DNA from: Mesostigma viride
Lineage: Eukaryota; Streptophyta; Mesostigmatophyceae; Mesostigmatales; Mesostigmataceae
Assembly: GCA_009746045.1 (NCBI GenBank)
Contig: RPFO01000041.1
Coordinates: forward strand, 8,778,348 to 8,842,347
Reading direction: 5' to 3'
DNA length: 64,000 nt
Shown here one piece after another: positions 35,384 to 46,072 of this stretch. The first letter of the stretch is position 1. Each line of letters opens with the position of its first letter. The notes below the pieces were generated by a model, which saw only the letters and a program-made list of their open reading frames with translations, had not been told where the DNA came from and did no database searches. The position numbers were made by a program, and so were the translations under genes.

Positions 35384-35833
35384 CTACTCCAGGATGTTGT
35401 CTCCGTTGATGTAGGTCCCGCGGTTGCCGCGGTGCACCACCGTGAAGGAGGCGTAGGGGAGGACGGAGTTGTCGGGCTGCGTGTCTCCCAGGAGGGTGAG
35501 GGCGTACCGCTCGTAGTCCGGGAGCGTGGAGTACACGCTGCGGACTTTCCCGAGCCGGTTCACGATCTCGTCGTTCAGCTGCCCGAGCAGCTTCCACACG
35601 GTCGACATGGACCCCTCGTGGACGGCGCGGCGCTCCAGGTAGCTGGCGTCGCTGCGTGCCTCGTACACGGAGCGGGCGGTTTGCAGTACCTCGTCCTCGG
35701 GCACGTCCACGCCCCACGAGGCGCGAGCGGTGTCCGCGATGTTGCGGATGTTGCCGGGTTGGAACAGCTCGGAGAAGAGCGGGAACATCTGGGCGGCGAG
35801 CGCGTCGTCCCCGGGCCTGGCGAAGGCCCGGGA
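35384..35833 (-). pseudogene. main part of a viral gene interrupted by the 9.5-kb element
   Basis: This frame encodes about 150 residues ending TYINGDNILE, beginning at the inverted repeat with RAFARPGDDALAAQMFPLF. It is helical and has no recognised motif. The missing N-terminus (21 codons from ATG 45406) lies at the far side of the element. Removing the element and one copy of the 3-bp duplication joins both parts in one frame, giving direct proof of the insertion point. Confidence 0.8.
35831..35833 (+). repeat. 3-bp target site duplication (left)
   Basis: GGA, repeated at 45344-45346 on the other side of the element. Confidence 0.75.
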
Positions 35834-35862
35834 GGGTGGTTTTACCGGATTAGGATACATTT

Positions 35863-37133
35863 GCACGGCTTCAAATGTATCCTAAATGCACCATTGGCAA
35901 ACATGGTTTCTGGACATGGTCGATATCATTAATATGTTTGGCAAGCATGATATGATCATGCTTGCCAAAGATGTTGTCTCTTTTCATATTTCACACATAT
36001 TATCGGCCTCGGCGTGCCATGCTTCCACGTTTGTTGTCTCTTTTCATATATTGTAAGTATGATCAATAAAATTCCAAACATGACCATGTTGGAGACTTCA
36101 AGTGGAGCATCATGATTACTGTTTTCACTATTACGTAACCCATGGTTCATGTTAACATGGCATAATGAGCAATCCTATTGACCCCATGACTAATGGTGAA
36201 GTTAATAAAGTTACATCGTGGCACGTCACTATAGCATCAAGTTGCATCATTGTGCATAAAGTAGTTTAGCACTGAGTTGGCATGCCAACACCAGGTACAC
36301 TAAATAAATTAAAACCAGAATTGATAAACAACCCAGTATCCAAATACAGTATCCATATATATGCAGGTCGTACTACAGGTACAGCCACGGCTGCCACGCG
36401 GCTTCTGCAGCGATCACGCTCTTTCTCCTAGACAATTGCTCTACTGGTCCCTACAGGTCGGTCGACTTGGACCATGATGCGTCAAGAACAGTTAATTGAC
36501 CGACTTAAACAAGATGTTTGTCTACATGCAGCTGTCTGCACCTAACTAACGCGAAACCGCGTGCTACCAAATATAGGGGCAAATGCATGAGTAACACATG
36601 TCAACGCACAACCGGTGGAAATCACGCGATACCAACCGCGGCAACAGTGGTGTGAACATAGCGGGCACTGACATGCAAAAAAGCACCAGCAGCGGCATCA
36701 GTAGCAAATTGTAGTAGCGGAACAATAGCCACTACATCAATGCAACAACACATCAGCCCAGCAACACAGCAGCAGCATGACCGTAGCACAGCAGCAGCAC
36801 AACTGTAGCACATCAACACGGCCGCATAGCAGGAGCACAAGTCAGCGCAGCAGCAACTTAGTATGCCGATTCCTGAATTTCCTATCAGTGGACTATAGTC
36901 CATTGATAGGAAATTCACTAATAGGCAGTACTAGCTCAGCAGCACGGCAGCAATGCAGCAGTGCATCAACACAGCAGCACGACAGCAATACATCAGCGGC
37001 ACGGCAGCAATGCAGCAACACATCAGCACAATAGCACAGCAGCAGCACGGCAGCAATGCAGCAGCAATAGCATGGCAGCACAGCAGCAGCAGCAGCACAT
37101 GAGCAGCTCAATGACAACAACGCTGCTTGCGCT
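35863..37133. other. noncoding left arm of the 9.5-kb element
   Basis: AT-rich sequence to about 36650, then AGC/CAG-type imperfect microsatellite to 37130. A 42-nt near-perfect palindrome lies at 36875-36916. No credible gene was seen. Confidence 0.6.
36875..36916. repeat. near-perfect palindrome
   Basis: Arms of about 21 nt, GAATTTCCTATCA against TGATAGGAAATTC, meet around TGGACTATAGTCCA. It can form a hairpin or cruciform. It lies inside the 9.5-kb element among AGC repeats. Confidence 0.6.
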
Positions 37134-38664
37134 TCAGCAGTCGTCGTCGTCGTCATCGTCATCGGCAAGGATGAGCGCTCGCTTTCGACGCCGGGAGGCG
37201 CCTGCGTTGTTGTTCTCCGCCACAACGTCGCTGGGTGGAACCATCTCGCGCAATCGAGCCTCGGCCAGGGTGATATCCGGCGCTTGCAACGCAGGGACGA
37301 CCACACCGGGGCACCCGCAGATCTGTGCCTCCAGCTCGTGGAGAGGCACGCAAGAAACCGCGTCCTCCTCCCAACGGGCACCCCAGTACATGGCTACCAT
37401 GTCGTTTTGCGTGTCGACAACAGCGACACGACCATGGTACCTGCCGTCCCGGCTTTCGGTGCGACCGTCCGCGGATGTCACACGCTCCGACGCCCAATGA
37501 CACACGACTTGCCCTACGAGGTTGCGGCTGCCACTCTTGACCTGCAGCGTTACGCCTTCCCAGCATGCCTTCGCCATGCCGACGATGCCCTTCGAGCATT
37601 CAGCATCTTGCCACTTCACGACCGGGTGTTCCGCGTCATAGGGCACCTCCTTCAGCGCCTTTAGGCACTCCTTGGTGAGCTTTTTGTTCGCACCCAAGGA
37701 GACTCCATGGGGCGGCTGACCTCGCTTGCCCACCACTTGTGTCAAGACGAGGTCTGAGGCGGTGATGATCACCGTGTGCGCCGCAGTGGTTGGCGGATGG
37801 GGCCATTGCGCAATGTCTGTATTCCACGGGTGCCACGTGTCATGCAAATGCTTAGCGCGGTATACAAAGAGCTCAATAGAAGGTTGGCCGCCATCCTCCT
37901 TCGCAACCACCTCCTTGATGATGCCAACGAGGACTGGAGTCCACGTGAGCTTCGAGTTGCAGAGAATACCAGCTGAAGGGTGCCAGTATAGAACAGCGGA
38001 GCCTTTCTCAACGCCTTGCATGCGCTTCAAGTAAGCGACCTTGGCTGCCATGGCCCTGTCTTCTGCCGCCCATTCCTGCTGTGTGTGGCCATCATGACGA
38101 ACTCGGTCTACCAGCGGGGTGACGCGCACCGCCTCTGCGTCGACCAACGCCATGAAGTGCTCTTCTTGCGTCGGTGGTGGTTCAGGCGCTGCATCGTGCT
38201 CACGCAGGGCGGAGATGTCCGCGCGAGATGGCCACGGCAAAGGGCGCCACTCCTCAGGCACCTCCTCAGGGGCATGTGGGACTTGACTTGCGAAAAAAGG
38301 CCTTGTTTGGCTTGATGGTGTCGGGCGGAAAGTACCACTGCCAGATGCCATGGGGCAACTTCTCGACCCTTGTTTTGATCGACTCCAGCTCCTTCCCCAG
38401 AAACTCCATGTTCAATGGTGCGAAGGCTGGGGTGTCCTGCAACATCGGAATGCGGTCTGGATCCACAAGTCGGACGCCAAACAGCGGCCGCCCCTCCGCA
38501 TCAAACCTGTATGGCTGTGTCATCGCCTTCCCGCACCGTGGCGCGCCTTCCTGTCGAGTCCCCGCGGGCTGCCACGGCGTCTTTTGGGACTCCGTGGTCC
38601 GGTAGGACAACCAGGTCTCTGTGTTGCCCTGTACCTGGAAGAAGACGGCGTGGTGCACCTTCAT
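37134..38664 (-). CDS. unknown protein of the 9.5-kb element (one frameshift)
   Basis: ATG 38664 (MKVHHAVFFQVQGNTETWLS) begins a frame that shifts at a T6 run near 38295 and then continues to 37134, about 510 residues in total. The protein is soluble and tryptophan-rich (WQWYFPPDTIKPNKAFF, GSAVLYWHPSAGI) and ends in eight aspartates and a cysteine from a GTC microsatellite. I see no DDE or tyrosine-recombinase motif. It is the only long non-repetitive coding region of the element, so it is the best candidate for a new or unrecognised mobility protein. Confidence 0.5.
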
Positions 38665-38689
38665 TGAGCGACCGCGTTTTTCAGGCACC

Positions 38690-39710
38690 GGCTGTGCCGC
38701 TCCGCCGCTCCGCCGCTCCGCCGCCCGCCGGCTGCGCCGCCGGCCCGCCGCGCGCCGGCTGCCCCGCCCCGTAGCCCGTCGACAGGCTGCCCCGCCCCGC
38801 CGCATGCCAGCTGCGCCGGCCCGCCGCCCACGCGCGCCGGCAGCGCCGTTGGCCCCCCGCGCGCCGACGGCCCTGCCCCGCCGCCCGTTGACAGCCCCGC
38901 CCCGCCGCATGCCAGCTGCGCCGGCCCGCCGCCCATGCGCGCCGGCAGCGCCGCTGGCCCCCCGCGCGCCGACGGCCCTGCCCCGCCGCCCGTCGACTGC
39001 CCCGCCCCGCCGCCCGTCGACAGCCCTGCCCCGCCGCATGCAGGCTGCGCCGCCGCTGCCACCTCGCTGCGCGCTGGCTGCGCCACCTCGCCGCCCGCCG
39101 ACGGCGCCGCCCCGCCGCGCACCGGCTGCCCCGCCCCGCCGCCTGTCGACTGCCCCGCCCCGCCGCATGCCAGCTGCGCCGGCCCGCCGCCCACGCGCGC
39201 CGGCAGCGCCGCTGGCCCCCGCGCGCTGACGGCCCTGCCCCGCCGCCCGTCGACTGCCCCGCCCCGCCGCCCGTCGACAGCCCCGACCCACCGCATGCCA
39301 GGTGCGCCGGCCCGCCGCCCGCGCGCGCCGGCAGCGCCGCTGGCCCCCGCGCGCCGACGGCCCTGCCCCGCCGCCCGTCGACAGCCCTGCCCCGCCGCCC
39401 GTCGACAGCCCTGCCCCGCCGCCCGTCGACAGCCCCGCCCCGCCGCATGCCAGCTGCGCCGGCCCGCCGCCCACGCGCGCCGGCAGCGCCGCTGGCCCTG
39501 CCCCGCCGCCCGTCGACTGCCCCGCCCCGCCGCCCGTCGACAGCCCTGCCCCGCCGCATGCCAGGTGCGCCGGCCCGCCGCCCGCGCGCACCGGCAGCGC
39601 CGCTGGCCCCCCGCGCGCCGACGGCCCTGCCCCGCCGCCCGTCGACAGCCCCGCCCCGCCGCATGCCAGCTGCGCCGGCCGGCCGCCCATGCGCGCCATG
39701 CGCTTCGCAG
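38690..39710. repeat. GC-rich minisatellite
   Basis: About 1 kb of tandem units built from CGCCGCCCGTCGACAGCC, CCCGCCCCGCCGCATGCC and CGCGCCGGCAGCGCCGCTGG. All frames are open because of composition, so long ORFs here should not be believed. Confidence 0.8.
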
Positions 39711-39739
39711 GTCCATTGGGATCATGAGGCCTGCGCAAA

Positions 39740-41180
39740 ATCTCACCTCGGAGGCCCGTGCTACTTCTAGTAAGATGCTTGCATTTTCAATGCGTCACCT
39801 ATATGCAGGCATAGAGGGTGGTACATGGCGCTAGACTCATCAAGGGATAGGAGCCATGCCCTCAGCAATTACTCACCTCCTGGCCCTTGCTGTTGCGGTC
39901 TCGGATGAAGATGATGGTCTACACGCCGCCGCATGCAAACAAGGAATGAGAGACAAAGCCGTGCGAGGCCAATATGGGCACAGTGAGAGAAACAAGTCGA
40001 CGCGAACCTACATCACGAGTGTCAGCGAAGGGGACCCATGGGAGAAGTCTCCCTCCCATGGTATCATTCACGGACACACGCAGCGGCCATGGGAACAGCC
40101 AAAACAGCAGGTTCACACACGCAAGGGCAACGACCTGCAGTGCCTGACCAGCATGTCGGTCAGTTGTGATTGGCAAGGCAGAGCCACACACACCAGGTAC
40201 ACGCTGCATGGGCAGGGAAGACGCTCTTACATGAGAAAAAGCGAGGAAACGTGCGCGAGAAGGATATTAAGAGCGATCCGCGCTAGAAGGATGCTACAAT
40301 AGCATCATATATTCAAGAATTAGCAAAGAAAGATGTAGAAAAGAGACAAAAGAAAGAAATACGAGAGAAAGCAAAGACAGGGAGCTGCCAAACCGGGCAG
40401 ACAAAAGGTTACGAGCGGCAAGAGTTGTGAACGCTGCACTTGATTGCTTTCTCTGACTTGTCAACTGCGAAGAGTGACTGACTTACCTCTCTGGAAATGG
40501 TATGCTCAGCATCCCATGGTAATGAAATGGTGAGCTATGCTGTCAGACATGCCTATATAACATAGCTACCCTAGGGTCCTAATACAAAACTAGAAATCAA
40601 ACCATACCGTGAGTTTCCCGGCTCGCACGGCCTCCTCCCTTTGTGCCAACGCCTGCAAACACAACGGGCCGTGGAGGAGGGTGGAAAGGTGGGCAAGTGT
40701 GGAGGAGTTTGGGGGGGACCGGGTTGAGCAGCGGTGGGGGAAAGATGTGCCGGTCATGATGTTGTCAACTACAGCTGTTGTATCGTGATTCACCTTCAAT
40801 AAGTCTACTGTTCTACATCCGGTGGTGGATGGACACAAGCAATAAAGGCCCCGCCCACAACTCAGATTTCTTTAGAAAATCTACTGATCTACATTCGATG
40901 GCGCCTTCACAGAAGCAGGAAACTCCGCCCACCGGTCAAATGTTACGCCCAACAAAGCCCCAACTTTCTTCAAGAAGTATACTGTTTAACATCCGGTAGT
41001 GCTTGGACAGAAGCAATATGTAAAGCCCGCCCACAAATCGGATTTCTTTACGAAAAACCTGTTTTACATTCGATGGGGTCTTGACAGATTCAAGCAGCAA
41101 TACTCGTTTCTACCTGCGTGCGACTGCAGCGGCCGAGTGCTGCAACTTGCCTTCACGTCCCAGTCTTCACGTGACAGTCC
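39740..41180. other. noncoding middle of the 9.5-kb element
   Basis: Mixed-composition sequence with short ORFs only (for example a 148-codon plus-strand frame at 39856-40302 with no recognisable content). A short repeated phrase with CCGCCCACAA and TTTCTTTA recurs near 40852, 40923 and 41030. No gene can be supported. Confidence 0.5.
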
Positions 41181-41182
41181 TG

Positions 41183-42345
41183 GTCTTCACGTCTTCACGT
41201 CTTCACGTCTTCACGTCTTCACGTCTTCACGTCTTCACGTCTTCACGTCTTCACGTCTTCACGTCTTCACGTCTTCACGTCTTCACGTCTTCACGTCTTC
41301 ACGTCTTCACGTCTTCACGACTTCACCTGAACTTGCGGCGTATCGTATCTTTGATACCTTGCCTGCACGTCTTCACGTCTTCACGTCTTCACCGCGTCTT
41401 CACCTGTCTTCACCACGTCTTCACGTCTTCGCGTCTTCACGTCTTCACGGCTTCACCTGAACACCTGAACACCTGAACTTCACCTGAACTTGCCGTATCG
41501 TGTCTTCACGTCTTCACGTCTTCACGTCTTCACGTCTTCACGTCTTCACCGCGTCTTCACCTGTCTTCACCACGTCTTCACGGCTTCACGGCTTCACGGC
41601 TTCACGGCTTCACCTGAACACCTGAACTTCACCTGAACTTGCCGTATCGTGTCTTCACGTCTTCACGTCTTCACGTCTTCACGTCTTCACGTCTTCACCG
41701 CGTCTTCACCTGTCTTCACCACGTCTTCACGGCTTCACGGCTTCACGGCTTCACGGCTTCACCTGAACACCTGAACTTCACCTGAACTTGCCGTATCGTG
41801 TCTTCACGTCTTCACGTCTTCACGTCTTCACGTCTTCACGTCTTCACCGCGTCTTCACCTGTCTTCACCACGTCTTCACGGCTTCACGGCTTCACGGCTT
41901 CACGGCTTCACCTGAACACCTGAACTTCACCTGAACTTGCCGTATCGTGTCTTCACGTCTTCACGTCTTCACGTCTTCACGTCTTCACGTCTTCACCGCG
42001 TCTTCACCTGTCTTCACCACGTCTTCACGGCTTCACGGCTTCACGGCTTCACGGCTTCACCTGAACACCTGAACTTCACCTGAACTTGCCGTATCGTGTC
42101 TTCACGTCTTCACGTCTTCACGTCTTCACGTCTTCACGTCTTCACCGCGTCTTCACCTGTCTTCACCACGTCTTCACGTCTTCGCGTCTTCACGTCTTCA
42201 CGGCTTCACCTGAACACCTGAACTTCACCTGAACTTGCCGTATCGTGTCTTCACGTCTTCACGTCTTCACGTCTTCACGTCTTCACGTCTTCACCGCGTC
42301 TTCACCTGTCTTCACCACGTCTTCACGGCTTCACCTGAACACCTG
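41183..42345. repeat. 8-bp (GTCTTCAC) repeat organised into 149-bp satellite units
   Basis: CTTCACGT is repeated in tandem from 41183. From about 41460 the array is organised into near-identical 149-bp units; the phrase GCCGTATCGTGTCTTCAC recurs near 41491, 41641, 41790, 41939, 42088 and 42237. The spacing of 149 is constant. Confidence 0.85.
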
Positions 42346-42515
42346 AACTTTGCGTATCGTATCTTTCATACATTGCATCATTTGCATGCCTTGGAGCTGC
42401 ACGTCTTCAAGGAGTGTCACCCAGTTCCCGCTTGATTCAAATGCACTTCGCGCTTGAATTCGTGACTTCGCCCCGCTCAAGGTGGAAAGAATGATGGGCA
42501 CTAGCCACGGGAACT

Positions 42516-42863
42516 ATGCCCGATGCTGATAGCCGAAGCGATGACATGGACGAATTGATTGATTTGTGTTATGCCGGGGACGATTGTAGAAAATGGGTGC
42601 TAGGAAAGAAATCTGGTGCCATGAAAGTAGATTTTTTGGCCGGTGCAAACCATCAAAGCGCCGGCCGATGTGGCAAGGTCCTGCACGGCAGCCAGAGCGC
42701 ACCCAGCCAGAGCGTACCCAGCCGCTGCCGCCGCCGACCCCCGTACTGGTGGGCGTGGAACAGACGATGAGAGAGATGCAACGAGCTATGGAGAACCAAA
42801 GCAAGAAGGTTGAAGAGCTTGGTTTGCAGCTGCGTCAAGAGGTGCAGAAACAAGTGGTCCAGC

Positions 42864-42908
<45 letters not shown>

Positions 42909-42957
42909 TGCAGCAGCAACTGCAGCAGCAACTGCAGCAGCAACTGCAGCAACAACT

Positions 42958-43038
<81 letters not shown>

Positions 43039-44824
43039 CTTCAGTTCCCGCAGGCAGCGTCGGCGATGTCGCAGTTTCCACAGGCATTGTCGGCACTGCA
43101 GCAGTTTTCGCAGGGACCGTCGGCAGCAGAGCAGTTCCCGCAGGGATCATCGGTGGTGCAGCAGTTCTTTGTGAGTCATTCGTGTAGTGTTGAGTGGGTG
43201 GGGTGGGTGTGTGTGTGGGGGGGGGGGTGTAGGGGGGATTTGACTGTGTGACTGCGTGGCTGCTTGGCTGGAAAGGAGGGTGCGTGGCTGTGTGGCTGCG
43301 TGGCTGCGCTGCTGCGTGGCTGCGTGGCTGCTTGGCTGGAAAGGAGGGTGCGTGGCTGTGTGGCTGCGTGGCTGCGCTGCTGCGTGGCTGCGTGGCTGCG
43401 CTGCTGCGTGGCTGCGTGGCTGCGTGGCTGCGTGGCTGCGTGGCTGCGTGGCTGCGTGGCTGCGTGGCTGCGTGGCTGCGTGGCTGCGTGGCTGCTTGGC
43501 TGGAAAGGAGGGTGCGTGGCTGTGTGGCTGCGTGGCTGCGCTGCTGCGTGGCTGCGTGGCTGCGTGGCTGCTTGGCTGGAAAGGAGGGTGCGTGGCTGTG
43601 TGGCTGCGTGGCTGCGCTGCTGCGTGGCTGCGTGGCTGCGTGGCTGCGTGGCTGCGTGGCTGCGTGGCTGCGTGGCTGGAAAGGAGGGTGCGTGGCTGTG
43701 TGGCTGCGTGGCTGCGCTGCTGCGTGGCTGCGTGGCTGCGTGGCTGCGTGGCTGCGCTGCTGCGTGGCTGCGTGGCTGCGTGGCTGCGTGGCTGTGTGGC
43801 TGCGTGGCTGCGCTGCTGCGTGGCTGCGTGGCTGCGTGGCTGCGTGGCTGCGTGGCTGCTTGGCTGGAAAGGAGGGTGCGTGGCTGTGTGGCTGCGTGGC
43901 TGCGCTGCTGCGTGGCTGCGTGGCTGCGTGGCTGCGTGGCTGCGTGGCTGCGTGGCTGCGTGGCTGGAAAGGAGGGTGCGTGGCTGTGTGGCTGCGTGGC
44001 TGCGCTGCTGCGTGGCTGCGCTGCTGCGTGGCTGCGTGGCTGCGTGGCTGCGTGGCTGCGCTGCTGCGTGGCTGCGTGGCTGCGTGGCTGTGTGGCTGCG
44101 TGGCTGCGCTGCTGCGTGGCTGCGTGGCTGCGTGGCTGCGTGGCTGCGTGGCTGCTTGGCTGGAAAGGAGGGTGCGTGGCTGTGTGGCTGCGTGGCTGCG
44201 CTGCTGCGTGGCTGCGTGGCTGCGTGGCTGGAAAGGAGGGTGCGTGGCTGTGTGGCTGCGTGGCTGCGCTGCTGCGTGGCTGCGTGGCTGCGTGGCTGCG
44301 TGGCTGCTTGGCTGGAAAGGAGGGTGCGTGGCTGTGTGGCTGCGTAGCTGCGCTGCTGCGTGGCTGCGTGGCTGCGTGGCTGCGTGGCTGCGTGGCTGCG
44401 TGGCTGCGTGGCTGCGTGGCTGGAAAGGAGGGTGCGTGGCTGTGTGGCTGCGTGGCTGCGCTGCTGCGTGGCTGCGTGGCTGCGTGGCTGCGTGGCTGCG
44501 TGGCTGGCTGGGGGGGGGGGGGGGTGCCGGGTGCGTGGATGCGTGGATGTGTGGCTGGGTGGGTGCGTCACTGCGTGGCTGGCTGGCTCTGTGGCTGCGT
44601 GGGCGGCTGGATGGCCGGGTCAGCGTGGCTGCGTGTTCAATGGGATGCTAATATGTTGTTGCCTTTGGATGCCACAGTTCATGGATTCTTTTGTTCACAT
44701 GCAGGTGCTGCCGTCTTCCCCATCGATGTCGTCAAGACCGATGTCGCCAAGAAGGATGATGCAATCACTCTCGGCCATGTTTAACTCATGTGGGCCTTCT
44801 TGGCCATACGGGAAATATTATTGA
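42516..44824 (+). CDS. polyglutamine protein, two exons, long minisatellite intron
   Basis: Exon 1 begins near ATG 42516 (MPDADSRSDDMDELIDLCYA) and passes a coiled-coil segment (NQSKKVEELGLQLRQEV) and a CAG tract encoding long glutamine runs. It then continues as SQFPQALSALQQFSQGPSAA. A GT donor (GTGAGT) lies at 43171 and an AG acceptor at 44704; exon 2 ends at 44824 (SCGPSWPYGKYY). Frames change at least twice within repeats, so the exact product is uncertain. AATAAA follows at about 45235. The gene is cargo of, or captured by, the 9.5-kb element. Confidence 0.45.
42868..43037 (+). repeat. CAG microsatellite
   Basis: About 170 bp of CAG repeats with CAACTG interruptions in the middle, encoding glutamine in one frame. 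Confidence 0.9.
43250..44640. repeat. 8-bp (GGCTGCGT) minisatellite inside a predicted intron
   Basis: About 1.3 kb of GGCTGCGT units broken at intervals by TGGCTGGAAAGGAGGGTGCG-like units and ending in a run of G. It lies between the predicted donor 43171 and acceptor 44704. Long ORFs on both strands here are composition artefacts. Confidence 0.9.
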
Positions 44825-45314
44825 ATCAGTTCTTTGACACTGAGTTGGCACTACGCAACACCTTTGATGCACATGAGTGCAGGGCGCATGTGTTGAAACC
44901 ATGCAACCATGGCGATCCCTCAAAAAGTTTGGTTATGTAATAAGTGACACAATTATTCCGGACGTATGATGGCCCAACGTCCTGTAAGGTTGAGTTGTCT
45001 TGGAGGAGGAGCGTGATGACCGCGGAAGCCGCGTGGGTGTCTGTAGTGCTATATCTTGAAGATGTACGGTCTTGGAAGAGTTATGGTCTTGGAATCATAT
45101 AATAATGAACTTGGAATAAAGTTGCGGGCAGCCTTCAATTGGCATATGTTGTCTCATTGATGTTGTCTCATTGCGTTAATGGGTCAATTGTCTTAGTTTA
45201 TATAATGTATATCTTGGGAAACTCATTGCTTCAATAAAATGCATGCTAGGCGCAATCAACCCCCACAAACACATCTGAAAACTGCACACTGCATCAAATG
45301 TATCCTAGACAAAA
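44825..45314. other. noncoding right arm of the 9.5-kb element
   Basis: AT-rich 3' flank of the polyglutamine gene with an AATAAA near 45235 and subterminal AAATGTATCCT copies. No gene. Confidence 0.6.
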
Positions 45315-45343
45315 AAATGTATCCTAATCCGGTAAAACCACCC

Positions 45344-45406
45344 GGACGTCCCGCCCGCTATCGACACGTATTGGCCGGGGTTTGGTACGTTCTCAACGGG
45401 ATACAT
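45344..45406 (-). pseudogene. first 21 codons of the viral gene interrupted by the 9.5-kb element
   Basis: ATG 45406 starts MYPVENVPNPGQYVSIAGG; the frame runs into the inverted repeat at 45343. It is the N-terminus missing from 35384-35833. The start is 38 bp from the divergent resolvase start, with TATATT and TATTACGG in the spacer. Confidence 0.75.
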
Positions 45407-45443
45407 TTTATATTACGGTATGATATATTTTGGCGCCCCGAAG

Positions 45444-46040
45444 ATGACCATCATCCTGAGCTTCGACGTGGGGATCGCCAACCTGGCGTACTGCATGGTC
45501 CAGCGGACGGAGGGCGAGGGCAACCCGTACGCCAACAACCTGCCGTTCGAGATCCTGCAGTGGGAGGTGATCGACCTGAACGCGGCCACGCTGGAGGAGG
45601 CGTGCCGCAACCTCCCCCGCGAGCTTCACCGCCGCATGGGTGTTCTCGGGGTGGCGGACCGCGTGGTGATCGAGCGGCAGACCAAGTCCAACGTGAAGAT
45701 GAAGGTGATCAGCCACGTGATCCAGTCGTTCTTCGAGACGCACATGCTCTACCAGGGGGGGGCGATGAGGGTGGAGTTCTCTTCCCCCCACAAGAAGCTG
45801 GGAGTCTACACGGGGCCGGCGATCACGTGCACCCTGAAGAACAACTACCGCCGCAACAAGCGCCTGGCCATCGACCACACGCAGAAGATCCTGGAGAAGT
45901 ACCCCGTGTTCATGTCCTACTTCCACATGCTCTCCAAGAAGGACGACGCCGCCGACGCGCTCTTGCACGCGCTGGTGTGCCTGAACGAGGAGCGCCCCCC
46001 CCCACCGCTGGCCCCCCCGGCCCGCGAGGTGGACCTGTGA
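45444..46040 (+). CDS. Holliday junction resolvase, poxvirus A22-like (RuvC fold)
   Basis: ATG 45444 is chosen because the family start motif follows directly: MTIILSFDVGIANLAYCMVQ with the first catalytic aspartate. The second acidic site is VVIERQTKSNVKMKVISHVI, and the last is SKKDDAADALLHAL. This is the RuvC-like core of the giant-virus resolvase that resolves branched replication products. 198 residues, intact. A proline-rich tail follows the fold. It starts just right of the transposon insertion. Confidence 0.9.
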   Translation: MTIILSFDVGIANLAYCMVQRTEGEGNPYANNLPFEILQWEVIDLNAATLEEACRNLPRELHRRMGVLGVADRVVIERQTKSNVKMKVISHVIQSFFETHMLYQGGAMRVEFSSPHKKLGVYTGPAITCTLKNNYRRNKRLAIDHTQKILEKYPVFMSYFHMLSKKDDAADALLHALVCLNEERPPPPLAPPAREVDL

Positions 46041-46072
46041 CGCGCTTAGCGGACGGGAATAATGGGCGGTAT

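Larger units (their letters stand above)
35834..45343. mobile_element. 9.5-kb DNA element with 29-bp perfect terminal inverted repeats
   Basis: The first 29 bases (starting GGGTGGTTTTACCGG) are the exact reverse complement of 45315-45343. Flanks carry GGA on both sides, and the element interrupts a viral gene in frame, so termini and target are well defined. Inside the ends, AGGATACATTT recurs in both orientations. The interior contains one long minus-strand gene, several minisatellites and a spliced polyglutamine gene, but no transposase I recognise. TIR plus 3-bp duplication fits cut-and-paste families such as CACTA, Harbinger or Zator; the superfamily is undecided, and it may be non-autonomous. 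Confidence 0.88.

Noticed and set aside
38661-39834. Long ORFs of 200-490 codons on both strands
   Set aside because: They are generated by a GC-rich minisatellite that is open in all frames; the translations are pure repeats.
39856-40302. 148-codon plus-strand ORF in the 9.5-kb element
   Set aside because: No family resemblance, no promoter or poly(A) context beyond chance, and a composition like the noncoding surroundings.
41183-44640. CRISPR-like arrays in the repeat blocks
   Set aside because: The units are contiguous short tandem repeats without unique spacers, and the context is eukaryotic.
43147-44784. ORFs of 360-500 codons on both strands
   Set aside because: An 8-bp tandem repeat with no stops in several frames; it lies in a predicted intron.
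35834-45343. Polinton/Maverick or virophage identity for the large TIR element
   Set aside because: No polymerase B, integrase, packaging ATPase or capsid-like gene is present, the TIRs are only 29 bp, and the duplication is 3 bp instead of 5-6.
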